Virus record (IMG/VR): IMGVR_UViG_3300024999_000158
Coordinates: 1-47,711 of that record
DNA from: a virus
Direction: 5' to 3' (one strand)
Length of the DNA stretch: 47,711 nt
Part shown: in pieces, positions 8,496 through 17,637 of the stretch
Layout: every line of letters begins with the position of its first letter
Numbering within the stretch: the stretch's first letter is position 1
Program-made: the position numbers and the translations under genes
Notes under the pieces: generated by a model
Told to the model about the DNA's origin: nothing
Database searches by the model: none
Seen by the model: the letters and a program-made list of their open reading frames with translations, nothing else

Positions 8496-9971
8496 GTGCC
8501 ATATAAACATGGAACACAGGGCAACATCGGCGACTCTAAAGCTGCCAGTGCAGCGCAGGCCAGCACGGTTGCGGTTTACGTCGGTACTGCTCCAATCAAT
8601 TTAGTGAGGGGTTATGCTGACGCCGGGCTTATCAATAATCCGGTGCGAGTGTCAAACATGCCTGATGCTCAGGTTCGTCTCGGATATTCTACCGACTGGG
8701 ATGCCTACACATTATGTGAAGCATTTGCAGCACATTTTGACAATACCGTGGGAAATGTAGGCCCAATCCACATTATTAATGTCTTAGACCCTGACGTCCA
8801 CAAGGAAGCACTCCCAACCACGGACACTGTAACTTTCAGCGCTGGCCGTGGAGAACTCAAGAGCGACACCGTAATAATTGACACCTTTGTGATCGCTGAC
8901 AAGGTAGAGGGTGTGGACTTCAAAATGGAGTACAACTATACCAAGGGAGCCCTTGTCATCACGTCATTGAAATCCGACGCTCAACTCACAGGAGAAGTGT
9001 CCGTCTCCTTCTCGGAAATCGACAAAACCAAGGTTGTAGCAGCTGACATAATCGGAGGCGCAACCAGTGATGGAGAATACACCGGACTGGCCTCTTTGTC
9101 TAAGCTCTACCAGAACTCGAACGCAGTGACTAATATCATTGCAGCACCAGGATGGGGCGAAACACCGAGCGTATATACTGCAATGGTTTCCGCCTCTCAG
9201 AAAATCAATGGTCACTGGGATGCCTTTGTGATTACTGACATTCCTATCATGGACGGAGTCACTGCGGTAGACACGATCACGAAGGCGAAGGCGTGGAAGG
9301 TTGAAAAAGGTTACACTTCAGAACGTTCTAAAGTATGTTGGCCAATGGGAATGGACGGCAACGGCAGGATCTTCCACCTTAGTACCATAGCGGTGGCTAC
9401 AATGTTAAGAACGGACAATAGCCACGATTCGATCCCCATGGAGAGTCCATCCAATAAGCAGATCGCAATCACGAAGCAGTATTTTGGAGCAGACTCCAAG
9501 AACCAGGGATATGACCAACAGACAGGTAACCAACTCAATGAAACCGGTATTACAACGGCAGTATATTGGGGTGGTAAATTTGTACTATGGGGGCCCCATA
9601 CTGCTGCTTTTATGTACGGAGGCGACGTGGATCCTCGTGCCATCTTCGATGTAAGCATGAGGATGCTCATGCACATTACGAACAGCTTCCAGCTTGAGTG
9701 GGGAACTACGATCGACGAACCTATGAGCACCCAACTTAAGGATACCATCGTCAATAGGGAGCAGGAAAAGCTTGACACGTTGGGCGGAATGAACGCATTG
9801 ATTGGCAACCCAGTCGTTGAATTCTTAGAGACGGCAAACCCGTTAACAAACCTTGTGAACGGTGATTTCGTCTGGAATGTAAGCGCAACGCCTACGCCTC
9901 CTCTCAAGAGCGCGTCCGCTATTGTGAGGAGGCGTAGGCAGGGCTTCGCAGCTTATTTTGGAGGTGAATAA
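8496..9971 (+). CDS. Contractile tail sheath protein
   Basis: The sheath contracts to drive the tube through the host envelope. It has 491 residues starting at GTG 8496 after AAAGAGGTGAATACGC. It shows the sheath pattern STVAVYVGTAPINLV at the N-terminus, NVGPIHIINVLDPD near residue 90, and TGITTAVYWGGKFVLWGPHTA with a C-terminal EFLETANPLTNLVNGDFVW. Residues about 108-177 are an inserted beta domain (SDTVIIDTFVIADKVEGVDFK onward) related to the inserts in the decoration protein and gpJ. Only two bases separate it from the tube gene. Confidence 0.95.
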   Translation: MPYKHGTQGNIGDSKAASAAQASTVAVYVGTAPINLVRGYADAGLINNPVRVSNMPDAQVRLGYSTDWDAYTLCEAFAAHFDNTVGNVGPIHIINVLDPDVHKEALPTTDTVTFSAGRGELKSDTVIIDTFVIADKVEGVDFKMEYNYTKGALVITSLKSDAQLTGEVSVSFSEIDKTKVVAADIIGGATSDGEYTGLASLSKLYQNSNAVTNIIAAPGWGETPSVYTAMVSASQKINGHWDAFVITDIPIMDGVTAVDTITKAKAWKVEKGYTSERSKVCWPMGMDGNGRIFHLSTIAVATMLRTDNSHDSIPMESPSNKQIAITKQYFGADSKNQGYDQQTGNQLNETGITTAVYWGGKFVLWGPHTAAFMYGGDVDPRAIFDVSMRMLMHITNSFQLEWGTTIDEPMSTQLKDTIVNREQEKLDTLGGMNALIGNPVVEFLETANPLTNLVNGDFVWNVSATPTPPLKSASAIVRRRRQGFAAYFGGE

Positions 9972-9973
9972 TT

Positions 9974-10480
9974 ATGCCATGGTTAGACATTAAAGGCACA
10001 ACGGTGGCCGACACCGTTTATTCAGACAATCAGTTGGTGGCCAAAGACGTCTCCTTTACTCTTCCGGCCGTTACAATGATGACCACAGACGTACAGGCCA
10101 TGGGTACTATGTCAGTCCCGGTTGTCGGACTCCTTGAGGACATGGAGTTGGCGATCACAAAGGTAGGACTCGACATGGGTCTCAGCCAAATGAGCAAGCT
10201 GGAAAAACAGAGCATTGAGTTCAGATGGGTACAGAACGTTGTCAAGGCTGATGGGTCTACTTCTCCAGAAGGTTGCAAAGCCTTCGTTCGTTGCATCCCG
10301 AAAGCCTTGCCTGGTATCGGAGTTGAAATCGGATCGGCATCCGAGAATGAGCTAACTTACGGTGTGTCTCGCGTACAGATTTTTGTGGGTGGTGTAGAGT
10401 ATTTACTGGTTGACAGACTAAGTCAGATCCTCCGTGTCAACGGCAAAGATTATTATAAGGACATTAATAGCTTGTTGTAA
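9974..10480 (+). CDS. Contractile tail tube protein (P2 FII-like)
   Basis: The tube lies inside the sheath and carries the DNA. It has 168 residues, the usual length of the P2/Mu-type tube, with VAKDVSFTLPAVTMMTTDVQ at the start and GVSRVQIFVGGVEYLLVDRLS near the end. It is tightly coupled to the sheath gene, and the following hairpin at 10487 probably limits read-through so that sheath and tube are made in excess. Confidence 0.92.
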   Translation: MPWLDIKGTTVADTVYSDNQLVAKDVSFTLPAVTMMTTDVQAMGTMSVPVVGLLEDMELAITKVGLDMGLSQMSKLEKQSIEFRWVQNVVKADGSTSPEGCKAFVRCIPKALPGIGVEIGSASENELTYGVSRVQIFVGGVEYLLVDRLSQILRVNGKDYYKDINSLL

Positions 10481-10486
10481 AAAATG

Positions 10487-10514
10487 GCCTCCGGAGCTTT
10501 CCGGAGGCTTTATT
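10487..10514 (+). terminator. Intrinsic terminator/attenuator after the tube gene
   Basis: GCCTCCGGA and TCCGGAGGC form a perfect 9-bp stem with a 4-base loop, followed by TTTATTT. It lies between the highly expressed sheath/tube pair and the chaperone gene. It is probably a partial terminator that sets stoichiometry, because no new promoter is obvious before the next gene. Confidence 0.8.
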
Positions 10515-10529
10515 TGAAGGGAGAAACTA

Positions 10530-10925
10530 ATGAATAATCAAGTGCTAAGGCTTAAAAAACCCATCACGATCAACGGCACAAACGTAAACTCCGTGGAATA
10601 CAACACCGATGAGATCACTGCTCAGCAATTTGCTGAGGCAGACAGCAGGAAAATGAGAGCGAGCGGATCCAAAGGGGGGAACCTTTCTGGAGCGGTAGAG
10701 CTTGACTATGGACTGCACCTATACCTCGGCTTTGCTGCCATCATTGCAGTTAATCCGAGCTATGACATTGTAGACCTTGAACGCATAAAAGGCCCTGACG
10801 TCATGGGGGTAATGAAAATAGGCCGAAATTTTACGCTGGGATCGGTGGCCAAGTCAACAGCAGGAGACTCAGAAGAGCCATCCGAGACTATGCAAGAACC
10901 TTCCATACCTCAGTCTCAGACATAG
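10530..10925 (+). CDS. Tail assembly chaperone, short form (gpE-like)
   Basis: A 131-residue protein between tube and tape measure, the standard place of the chaperone that coats the tape measure during tail assembly. GAAGGGAGAAACTA precedes ATG 10530. It contains a canonical minus-one slippery heptamer, A AAT TTT, at 10826-10832. Shifted ribosomes continue to 11056 and make the long form. The residues after the slip site in the unshifted frame (SEEPSETMQEPSIPQSQT) are low complexity, consistent with a short regulatory tail. Confidence 0.85.
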   Translation: MNNQVLRLKKPITINGTNVNSVEYNTDEITAQQFAEADSRKMRASGSKGGNLSGAVELDYGLHLYLGFAAIIAVNPSYDIVDLERIKGPDVMGVMKIGRNFTLGSVAKSTAGDSEEPSETMQEPSIPQSQT

Positions 10926-11056
10926 GAAAGAAACGGGTCATAGACTTTTTGATCGAATACGCGGAGGCGGCTGAGGATTTCGCGGCTCAACAAGCTAAAA
11001 AGGCCAAGAACACTCCGCCACACCGGGCAGCAAAACACCGTAAAGCGAGGAGGTGA
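10832..11056 (+). CDS. Frameshift extension of the tail chaperone (gpE' part)
   Basis: This frame has no start of its own and is read only after a minus-one slip at 10826-10832. It is open without a stop for 75 codons to TGA 11054-11056. It contains RRLRRAIRDYARTF, KKRVIDFLIEYAEAAEDF and a basic end (KHRKARR), typical of the C-terminal extension of long tail chaperones that binds the tape measure. The stop lies in the ribosome binding site of the tape-measure gene. Frameshifting itself is inferred from the heptamer, the frame and the conserved gene order. Confidence 0.8.
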   Translation, partial: YAGIGGQVNSRRLRRAIRDYARTFHTSVSDIGKKRVIDFLIEYAEAAEDFAAQQAKKAKNTPPHRAAKHRKARR

Positions 11057-11061
11057 GGGCG

Positions 11062-13833
11062 ATGGCTAGTAAAATATTGCAAACTATTGTAGAGATAGCT
11101 GGCACATTAAGCCCTACACTCGCTAGCTCAATCGAGGAAGCGACTGGGAAGCTAGATAAGATAAACGTCAGCGCCCTAGGGGTGGGCATAGCAGTCGGAG
11201 GTATTGCAATCGCCTCGGGGAAAGCTGTATTTGAGGCTGGCCAATACCTCAACAATTTGGGTACCGAATACCATGACGTCATGAACGACCTCTCGGCCAG
11301 CACAGGCGCAACGGGCGGAGAGCTTGAAGGACTTGGTGACGTCGTTAAGGCGGTATATAGCGACAACTTCGGGGAGTCCATGCAGGACGTAGCCGAGGGA
11401 GTTGCTCAAGTTACCAAAATGACAGATCTGGCAGGTGAAGAACTTACCAAGGCCACAGAGGCTGCCTTCGCTCTCTCTGACACGTTCGGTTATGAAATCG
11501 AAGAAAGCACACGATCAGCCTCGGCTTTGATGAAAAACTTTGGCATTGACGCTGAGGAAGCCTATAACATAATTGCATACGGAGCGCAAAACGGAGCAGA
11601 CCAAAATGGGGACTTAATAGACACTATTAATGAATACTCGGCGCAATATGATGCCCTCGGGCTATCCGCAGACCAATTCGTCCAGGGTCTTGTAACAGCC
11701 GGTGACGTAGGTGTTTTCTCAATCGACAAAGTCGGAGACGCGGTCAAGGAATTCAATATCCGGTCCAAGGACCTCTCGAAAGGCTCAGCTGAAGCCTATA
11801 AGAGTTTGGGCATGAACGCCGAGGATATGTTCTCACGCTTCGCAGCAGGTGGGGATACGGCAAACGCGGCTTTTTTTGAAGTAGTAACGGCACTCGATAG
11901 TATGGAGGATCCACTGGCCAAAAATCAAGCGGCCGTCGGTCTTTTTGGTACTGCATATGAGGATTTAGGTGACGACATCTTCCCGGTACTGGCAAGTATG
12001 AAGGGCGCAACCCTGGAGAATGTTGACGCGCTTGGGCAGATTAACAAAGTGAAATACGACAACATTGGAGCGGCTTTCGAGGCAATCAAAAGATCGGGAG
12101 AAGTTGCTCTCTTACCATTGGCCACAACCCTGGCGAATGGCCTCCGGGACTTAATGCCAATCATAACGGACACGATGGAGACACTCGGGCCTATTATAGA
12201 GCAAGTCCTTAAACTGGCCATGCCCTTCGTCGAGAACTTCCTCGGACAAATGGGTGAAATTCTTCAAATGGTGATGCCTATGTTCGCGGACCTTGCTACA
12301 GGGATCATGCCGCTCATGCTTGGGATACTAGATGCAATACTGCCGGTGGCAATGCAATTTATTAAAGCGGTACTTCCGGTAGTTTTAAAGCTAATGCATG
12401 CAATCATGCCAATCCTAAACGTAATACTCTCGCTACTTAGTCCCATCCTCGGCCTTGTAATTAGCTTACTTGAGCCTATTCTAGGATTAATTACCGGAGC
12501 TATCACACCATTAATAGAAGTGCTCGCAAATTTAATTAACATGGCACTTACCCCTCTGATCCCGCTCATTAAGTGGGTTTCCGAGATATTAACAGGAGTG
12601 CTCGGCAGCGCGGTTGAAGCAGTCAGGCCGATCATTGACTCATTGACTCAGGCATTCGGAAGCCTTATCGATTTTATTAAGAATGTGTTTTCAGGCAACT
12701 GGAGCGGTGCTTGGAGCAACATAGTGAGTATGTTCGGAGGTATATTCAACGGTATCAAGGCTCTATTTATGGCACCGTTCAAGTACATCATCGGAGGAAT
12801 TAACAGCTTTATAAAAGGCATTAACAAGATCGAGATTCCAGACTGGGTACCGGGTGTTGGTGGTAAGGGGATTAACATACCGCTAATCCCTACGCTTGCT
12901 TCCGGAGGTTTCACGGAAGGCCTAAGCATAGCGGGCGAAGCTGGCAAGGAAGCCGTAATCTCTTTTGATCCGGCTTACCGAGCGGCAAACATCGAATACT
13001 GGCAGCAAGCTGGACAACTCCTCGGAGTATACAACCAAGAAATCGCAGGTCAACCGGTTGTCGCATCGCTGGAAGGGTTACCGATGTTCTCGGCAGGAGG
13101 CTTTACCGAAGGCATAACGATCGCGGGAGAAGAGGCTGCTGAGGCGGTGATCTCCTTTGACCCGAACTACAGGCAAGCAAATATAGGGTACTGGGAGCAG
13201 GCGGGGCGTAGGCTGGGAGTCTATGAACGCTCAGATATAGGCCAGGGTGTCAAAAATGCTGGGCATGCAATGAGCCAGATCACAACCTTGAGTGGTGACA
13301 GTTCACAAAGCGAGCGCGATACAAGCACGACACAAGCCCCGGGGATACTGGAGTCGACGCTTCTTTTTATCCAGTCAATATTTAGGCGAAATACTGATAT
13401 TTTGAATACAGCAAACACCGCGAACGCTGTAAACACCTCTAACGAAAGCAATGCGTTGGCCAACCTCCCAACTTATGAGTCCGGTGGTTTTACTGAAGGC
13501 CTAAGCATTGCAGGTGAAGCTGGTAAGGAAGCCGTAATCTCTTTTGATCCGGCACGTCGTCAAGAAAATATTGGTTACTGGGCAGTAGCCGGACAACTCC
13601 TCGGGCTTGATGACTTCTCGCTCTCTGAAATGGCCGAGAATTCAAGCGTAGTTATTTATGACTTTAGTGGTTTTAACTGGAATCCGATTGTCCACGTTGG
13701 AGAAGGCGGCTCTGATAAAGAGGGTCTTCTGGCAAAACTGAGGACTCATGAAGCTGAGTTTTTCGATTGGTTAGAGGACTGGCTCAAACAGCGGGAGGTG
13801 GGAAAGTTTGCAACGAGTAACGTCATTTATTAA
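11062..13833 (+). CDS. Tape measure protein
   Basis: It sets tail length and helps eject DNA. It has 923 residues: a TP901-like N-terminal region (LSASTGATGGELEGLGDVVKA), a strongly hydrophobic central part (about residues 380-520, many Met/Ile/Leu/Pro) and a C-terminal part with three copies of a GGFTEG-SIAGE-EAVISFDP-R-NI-YW-AG-LG repeat near residues 614-655, 678-718 and 808-850. ATG 11062 is chosen because GCGAGGAGGTGA lies directly upstream; GTG 11053 is inside that site. At about 2.8 kb of gene it implies a tail of moderate length. Confidence 0.93.
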   Translation: MASKILQTIVEIAGTLSPTLASSIEEATGKLDKINVSALGVGIAVGGIAIASGKAVFEAGQYLNNLGTEYHDVMNDLSASTGATGGELEGLGDVVKAVYSDNFGESMQDVAEGVAQVTKMTDLAGEELTKATEAAFALSDTFGYEIEESTRSASALMKNFGIDAEEAYNIIAYGAQNGADQNGDLIDTINEYSAQYDALGLSADQFVQGLVTAGDVGVFSIDKVGDAVKEFNIRSKDLSKGSAEAYKSLGMNAEDMFSRFAAGGDTANAAFFEVVTALDSMEDPLAKNQAAVGLFGTAYEDLGDDIFPVLASMKGATLENVDALGQINKVKYDNIGAAFEAIKRSGEVALLPLATTLANGLRDLMPIITDTMETLGPIIEQVLKLAMPFVENFLGQMGEILQMVMPMFADLATGIMPLMLGILDAILPVAMQFIKAVLPVVLKLMHAIMPILNVILSLLSPILGLVISLLEPILGLITGAITPLIEVLANLINMALTPLIPLIKWVSEILTGVLGSAVEAVRPIIDSLTQAFGSLIDFIKNVFSGNWSGAWSNIVSMFGGIFNGIKALFMAPFKYIIGGINSFIKGINKIEIPDWVPGVGGKGINIPLIPTLASGGFTEGLSIAGEAGKEAVISFDPAYRAANIEYWQQAGQLLGVYNQEIAGQPVVASLEGLPMFSAGGFTEGITIAGEEAAEAVISFDPNYRQANIGYWEQAGRRLGVYERSDIGQGVKNAGHAMSQITTLSGDSSQSERDTSTTQAPGILESTLLFIQSIFRRNTDILNTANTANAVNTSNESNALANLPTYESGGFTEGLSIAGEAGKEAVISFDPARRQENIGYWAVAGQLLGLDDFSLSEMAENSSVVIYDFSGFNWNPIVHVGEGGSDKEGLLAKLRTHEAEFFDWLEDWLKQREVGKFATSNVIY

Positions 13834-14035
13834 CTATACAACAAGAGAGGGTGACACCTTCGACAGCCTGGCACTCTCCATGTATGACGAGGAAAGGCTC
13901 GCGCACTATATCATCGCCTATAATCCGGATCATGCTGATGTGATTATCTTTGACGCAAACGTTGCTCTCAGGCTCCCAGTAATAGATAATGTCGAAATGC
14001 CTGAAACCCTCCCGCCTTGGAGGCGCAGCACATGA
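13808..14035 (+). CDS. Tail protein X (P2 gpX-like, LysM fold)
   Basis: A 75-residue protein starting at TTG 13808 after GGGAGGTGGGAAAG and overlapping the tape-measure end. It contains TTREGDTFDSLALSMYDEE and IIAYNPDHADVIIFDA, the LysM pattern of P2 gpX and related small tail proteins. In contractile tails this protein links the tape measure and tube to the baseplate hub. Gene order X then D is the same as in P2. Confidence 0.88.
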   Translation: MQRVTSFINYTTREGDTFDSLALSMYDEERLAHYIIAYNPDHADVIIFDANVALRLPVIDNVEMPETLPPWRRST

Positions 14036-14952
14036 AGTTAAGATACCAAGGCGTAGACATTTTTCCGCAGGTGTCCGTCAATTACTGCGTACACGACATG
14101 TACGCGGAAGGGCGCAGCGATACCTTGGTGGTCCGTTTTAATGATCCGAAAGGAGTGTGGAATAAATGGGCCCCGGCCAACGGCGAGCTGGTGGAATTCG
14201 AGAATGGATCATCCAGAACTGGAAAGATGAACGTCACTAGCTTGAAGCCAGAGAATGGACTTTATACACTCAGGGCAATGTCCTTGCCTCTCTCTGGGCT
14301 GGTACTCAATAGTAAATCATGGGAGGCGGTTCACTTCCTCCAAATCGCAAATGAGATAGCCGGTAAGCATGGTCTTGAGTACGAGAATTATGGATGTACA
14401 GATCATCTATACAGCTATCTTTCTCAAGTAAATGAAACAGATTTTGAGTTTTTTCACAAGCTCTGCATGCTTGAAGGTTGCCAAATGCTTATATTTGATG
14501 GCAAGTTGCTCAGTTATAATGAGCAGCAGATCGAGGGCCAACAACCTGCGGACTCGCTTGAAATCGGAGACGACGGCGTGTTCGAGTATACGGATAGCTC
14601 AGATCAATCCTACGGATCTGCTGAAGTGTTTAGCGGATCATATAAGGGCACCTTTGCAGCCCCGGGCAGCACAAATAAAAGAGTTCTTAAACCTCGCAGC
14701 ATTGTGTATGCCACAAGCGATGCAGAAGCAGCAAGATATGCCAAGGGGCTTCTAAGGCATGCCAATAAAGCTGAAAAGTCTGGATCATTAAGTAAGGACC
14801 TTATGCTCGGCTATGCAGCGGCGAGCCTAATCAAACTGTCAACGAGTAAGGCTGGAGCGTGGGACGGTACGATTTTCGTAACCAGAGTGCGTCATGACCA
14901 CATAAACAACCGAACGAAACTATTTTTCAGGAAACCACTGGGGGGATACTAA
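14032..14952 (+). CDS. Baseplate hub protein (P2 gpD-like / T4 gp27-like)
   Basis: The hub forms the ring that joins spike and tube. It is 306 residues from ATG 14032, eight bases after GGAGG. The segments HFLQIANEIAGKHGLEYENY and DHLYSYLSQVNETDFEFFHK fit gpD-type hub proteins, and the near C-terminal GAWDGTIFVTRVRHD is a typical closing strand. It overlaps gpX and abuts the spike gene without a gap. Confidence 0.9.
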   Translation: MKLRYQGVDIFPQVSVNYCVHDMYAEGRSDTLVVRFNDPKGVWNKWAPANGELVEFENGSSRTGKMNVTSLKPENGLYTLRAMSLPLSGLVLNSKSWEAVHFLQIANEIAGKHGLEYENYGCTDHLYSYLSQVNETDFEFFHKLCMLEGCQMLIFDGKLLSYNEQQIEGQQPADSLEIGDDGVFEYTDSSDQSYGSAEVFSGSYKGTFAAPGSTNKRVLKPRSIVYATSDAEAARYAKGLLRHANKAEKSGSLSKDLMLGYAAASLIKLSTSKAGAWDGTIFVTRVRHDHINNRTKLFFRKPLGGY

Positions 14953-15294
14953 GTGGCCGAAGTGATTAAAGGAATAATCTTAAACATCGAAGCGGACGGC
15001 ACGCGCGCAAGGGTACGCCCTTCCTCTGCGGAGGGCCTTGTATCTCGCCTGGTGACTATCCCATGGCACATGCGAGGATCAACAGGGAATCTTACTAAGG
15101 GAACTGAGGTAGTGTTTGCTATATTCGAGGACCAGAGTGGTCTTCTTTTTTCTCGTATGGATGGTAATTGGGGTCACTTTATTGGTGGAGACATTGAAGC
15201 CGGTGGTGACGTAAAAGCCGGAGATATAAGTCTTAAAAACCATACCCATAGTGGAGTTGATACTGGACCGGGAAACACTGGCGGTCCACAATAA
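14953..15294 (+). CDS. Baseplate spike/puncturing protein (gpV-like, OB fold)
   Basis: A 113-residue protein starting at GTG 14953. The N-terminal part is a short OB-like domain (IKGIILNIEADGTRARVRP) and the C-terminal part reads GGDIEAGGDVKAGDISLKNHTH, a short beta-helix-like repeat ending in SGVDTGPGNTGGPQ. This pattern is typical of compact spikes of contractile phages, where the His-rich segment may bind a metal ion at the tip. It lies directly after the hub gene. Confidence 0.85.
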   Translation: MAEVIKGIILNIEADGTRARVRPSSAEGLVSRLVTIPWHMRGSTGNLTKGTEVVFAIFEDQSGLLFSRMDGNWGHFIGGDIEAGGDVKAGDISLKNHTHSGVDTGPGNTGGPQ

Positions 15295-15309
15295 AACGAG
15301 GTGAAAATC

Positions 15310-15993
15310 ATGGCGGTAATGGCAAAATGGAGGACAAAAAAGTGGGAAGTCTCCACCAAAAAAGTGACAGCCCTCTCGGGTCTCTCTACTTCTGCAAAAA
15401 TTAAAGCAGAGACCAACGCTGATCTCGAAAACTCCCCTTCGACCAATGAGCGCGGAATGGAGCTTGTGCCTCTATCCTTCGAGACTCAGCTCCATTCCGC
15501 CGCAGGTGTTGATGTTCGTGCCGAGTATGAGTCGTGGGTTGATCTTGTCAAGAAATCAGGAACTTTTTTTCTCGCCGGTAAGAAATTCGGGCCGACGATG
15601 CAACTGCAAGAGGTGGGGCTTTCAGACGTGCAATTAGACGACTTTGGTCGCATGAGGACGGCAAAGCTCTCCCTCAGATTTGAAGAGTACAACCCCACCA
15701 CAGTAATGGTGCTGGCAACGAGTACTTCGGCGCTCAATGTTGGAGCCAAAACAGCAAGCAAGTCGGAGCTTAAACCAGAAAACCCTCAGATTGTCAGCGC
15801 AACAAGCTCTAGCTTGAAAGTCGGTAGCATGGCCAAGCCTACTGGCGAAAAGTATGCCACTGGGCAAAAGATCCCACAATGGGTAAAGGACCGCTCTCAC
15901 GTCGTCTCCCAGATAAATGGAGCAAAGACGTTGCTCGGAAGCCCAAGCGGAATTAATAGCTGGGTCTTTACCGACGAGTTGACGCTTGCCTGA
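15310..15993 (+). CDS. Tail protein, gpU-like with C-terminal extension
   Basis: A 227-residue baseplate-region protein. Residues 1-130 (MAKWRTKKWEVSTKKVTALS, SFETQLHSAAGVDVRAEYESW, KLSLRFEEY) resemble the P2 gpU/XkdN-like layout. The remainder has a Ser/Ala/Lys linker and a compact end domain (IPQWVKDRSHVVSQINGAKTLLG) of the type that finishes several baseplate proteins. ATG 15310 is preferred over GTG 15301, because AACGAGGTG is the binding site. Confidence 0.6.
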   Translation: MAVMAKWRTKKWEVSTKKVTALSGLSTSAKIKAETNADLENSPSTNERGMELVPLSFETQLHSAAGVDVRAEYESWVDLVKKSGTFFLAGKKFGPTMQLQEVGLSDVQLDDFGRMRTAKLSLRFEEYNPTTVMVLATSTSALNVGAKTASKSELKPENPQIVSATSSSLKVGSMAKPTGEKYATGQKIPQWVKDRSHVVSQINGAKTLLGSPSGINSWVFTDELTLA

Positions 15994-16007
15994 GAAGGAG
16001 GGAGGAT

Positions 16008-16295
16008 ATGAAATCAATAGGGAACGGAAGTCCTGAGCAATGCGCTTATAACCTGCTAAGGATATCGCGTGGCGAAGTTCCTTACGAGCGGCTAAAGGGC
16101 CTAAGTACAGCAACCATTGATGCGCCTGCTGCCATGGCAACAACAGACGTCGAGGCAGACGCAGAGTGGGTAGTGGAAACCTATGAGCCTCGCGTGGACG
16201 TCAACAGTATTAATCTCTCTGCCTCCGATATCTCCGGTGGAGACTTCTCCATCGCTGCAGATATAACGGTCAGGAAGGATGAGGAACTTGAGTGA
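16008..16295 (+). CDS. Baseplate wedge protein (gp25-like)
   Basis: A 95-residue protein just upstream of gpJ. P2-like baseplates encode the gp25/gpW lysozyme-like wedge subunit here. The visible NGSPEQCAYNLLRISRGEVPYE at the start is the gp25-type pattern of a helix followed by RG-VP. GGAGGGAGGAT precedes ATG 16008. The end overlaps the gpJ start. Confidence 0.78.
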   Translation: MKSIGNGSPEQCAYNLLRISRGEVPYERLKGLSTATIDAPAAMATTDVEADAEWVVETYEPRVDVNSINLSASDISGGDFSIAADITVRKDEELE

Positions 16296-17637
16296 CCTAA
16301 ATTTTATTACCACAGATACCACTGAAATATATAACAAAATTATCACAGCGCTCGAGAACGGAGTTGCCAGTCCACTTTATCCAGGGGACGAGCGTCGAAT
16401 TTTTGGAGAGGCGCTGGTCCCTTTATTTGTGGCCATGTATAGCTCCATGAACGATGCTGCACGCCAGAAAATGCTCAGATATGCAAGAGAAATAGTTCTT
16501 GACGCACTGGGGGAACGTCTCGGCGTGGTAAGACAATCGCCGGTACCGGCTAAGACGGTGCTTCGTTTTACAATAGTCGCTCCGATCAGCGAGAACATAA
16601 TTATTCCTCATGGCACAAGAGCCACGAGCGACTACGTACGGTACTTTCAGACAGATACCACGGCAGTGCTAATAGCTGGAGACACAAGTGTGGAAGTCGC
16701 AATATCAAGCGTAGATGGTGGCACAGATTATAACGGAATATCAACCGGAGCTATCAACGTTCTTGTCGACCTGATCCCGTACGTGGACACCGTGGAGAAC
16801 ATTACGAATACAGCTGGGGGGAGCGATGAGGAAGGCGACGACAGCCTGCGAGAACGTATCAGGATCGCACCGTCGAAGACGTCGACGGCTGGCCCGGTTA
16901 ATGCTTATAAATACTGGGCCAAATCGGCAGACCCGACGATCTCTGATGTGGTAGTTGTTAGCGAGATTGAAACCATCGAGCGATCACTTGCCGTTGTGGG
17001 AGGCAAGGCGTTCAAAGGAGGTAACTATCTACTAGATGCTACGCTCAAGGTATACGCACATGGAGAGACAACCCCGGCCGCCTTAGCCGCAGATTATACT
17101 CAAACCTACGAGGATAATCTGCTCACCATCACGCTGATAGTGGGTGGCACTCTGACCACATCTACCGAGATCTATATTGAAATCGACCAGACGATGGAAG
17201 GACGGGTGAGGATCGTCCCTATCTGCTACGGTGGCGTACTGCCGAACGAAGGGATACTTGCTAAGGTGCTAGAAACGTGTAGCGCTGACGATGTACGACC
17301 ACTCACTGACTACGTCACGGTTGAAGCTCCGAGTGTTCAAAGCTATGATATTGAGCTGAAATACTACACTACAGCAGCAGACGAGAGAAGAGTGATTGAG
17401 ACCATAGAGGGAGCCGGCGGTGCTATCGATAAGTATATCTACTGGCAGGACTCCGCACTCGATCGAGACATTAATCCTGACAAGCTGCGGGCTCTGATCC
17501 TCGCGCCAGCGTGGAGTAGTGACCTGACTAGTGCCGTGCGCGTCGATATTATTAGCCCTATATACACAAGACTGACGTTGACAACGGTGGCCAAGCATAG
17601 CGGCTCCCTAATAGTGACACATGAGGTGATGGATTGA
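16279..17637 (+). CDS. Baseplate assembly protein J with inserted Ig-like domain
   Basis: gpJ forms the wedge skeleton of the baseplate. It has 452 residues: the N-terminal YPGDERRIFGEALVPLFVAMYS, the core GGTDYNGISTGAINVLVDLIPYV and NTAGGSDEEGDDSLRERIR are strong gpJ signatures. Residues about 233-306 are an insert (LKVYAHGETTPAALAADYT, LLTITLIVGGTLTTSTEIYI) related to the inserts in the decoration protein and the sheath. The start may be TTG 16288 (MSDLNFI), better placed behind AAGGATGAGG than ATG 16279. Confidence 0.92.
   Translation: MRNLSDLNFITTDTTEIYNKIITALENGVASPLYPGDERRIFGEALVPLFVAMYSSMNDAARQKMLRYAREIVLDALGERLGVVRQSPVPAKTVLRFTIVAPISENIIIPHGTRATSDYVRYFQTDTTAVLIAGDTSVEVAISSVDGGTDYNGISTGAINVLVDLIPYVDTVENITNTAGGSDEEGDDSLRERIRIAPSKTSTAGPVNAYKYWAKSADPTISDVVVVSEIETIERSLAVVGGKAFKGGNYLLDATLKVYAHGETTPAALAADYTQTYEDNLLTITLIVGGTLTTSTEIYIEIDQTMEGRVRIVPICYGGVLPNEGILAKVLETCSADDVRPLTDYVTVEAPSVQSYDIELKYYTTAADERRVIETIEGAGGAIDKYIYWQDSALDRDINPDKLRALILAPAWSSDLTSAVRVDIISPIYTRLTLTTVAKHSGSLIVTHEVMD

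Noticed and set aside
9311-9907. Long open frame on the minus strand (198 codons)
   Set aside because: It is antisense to the tail sheath, has no binding site and its composition is that of a shadow frame.
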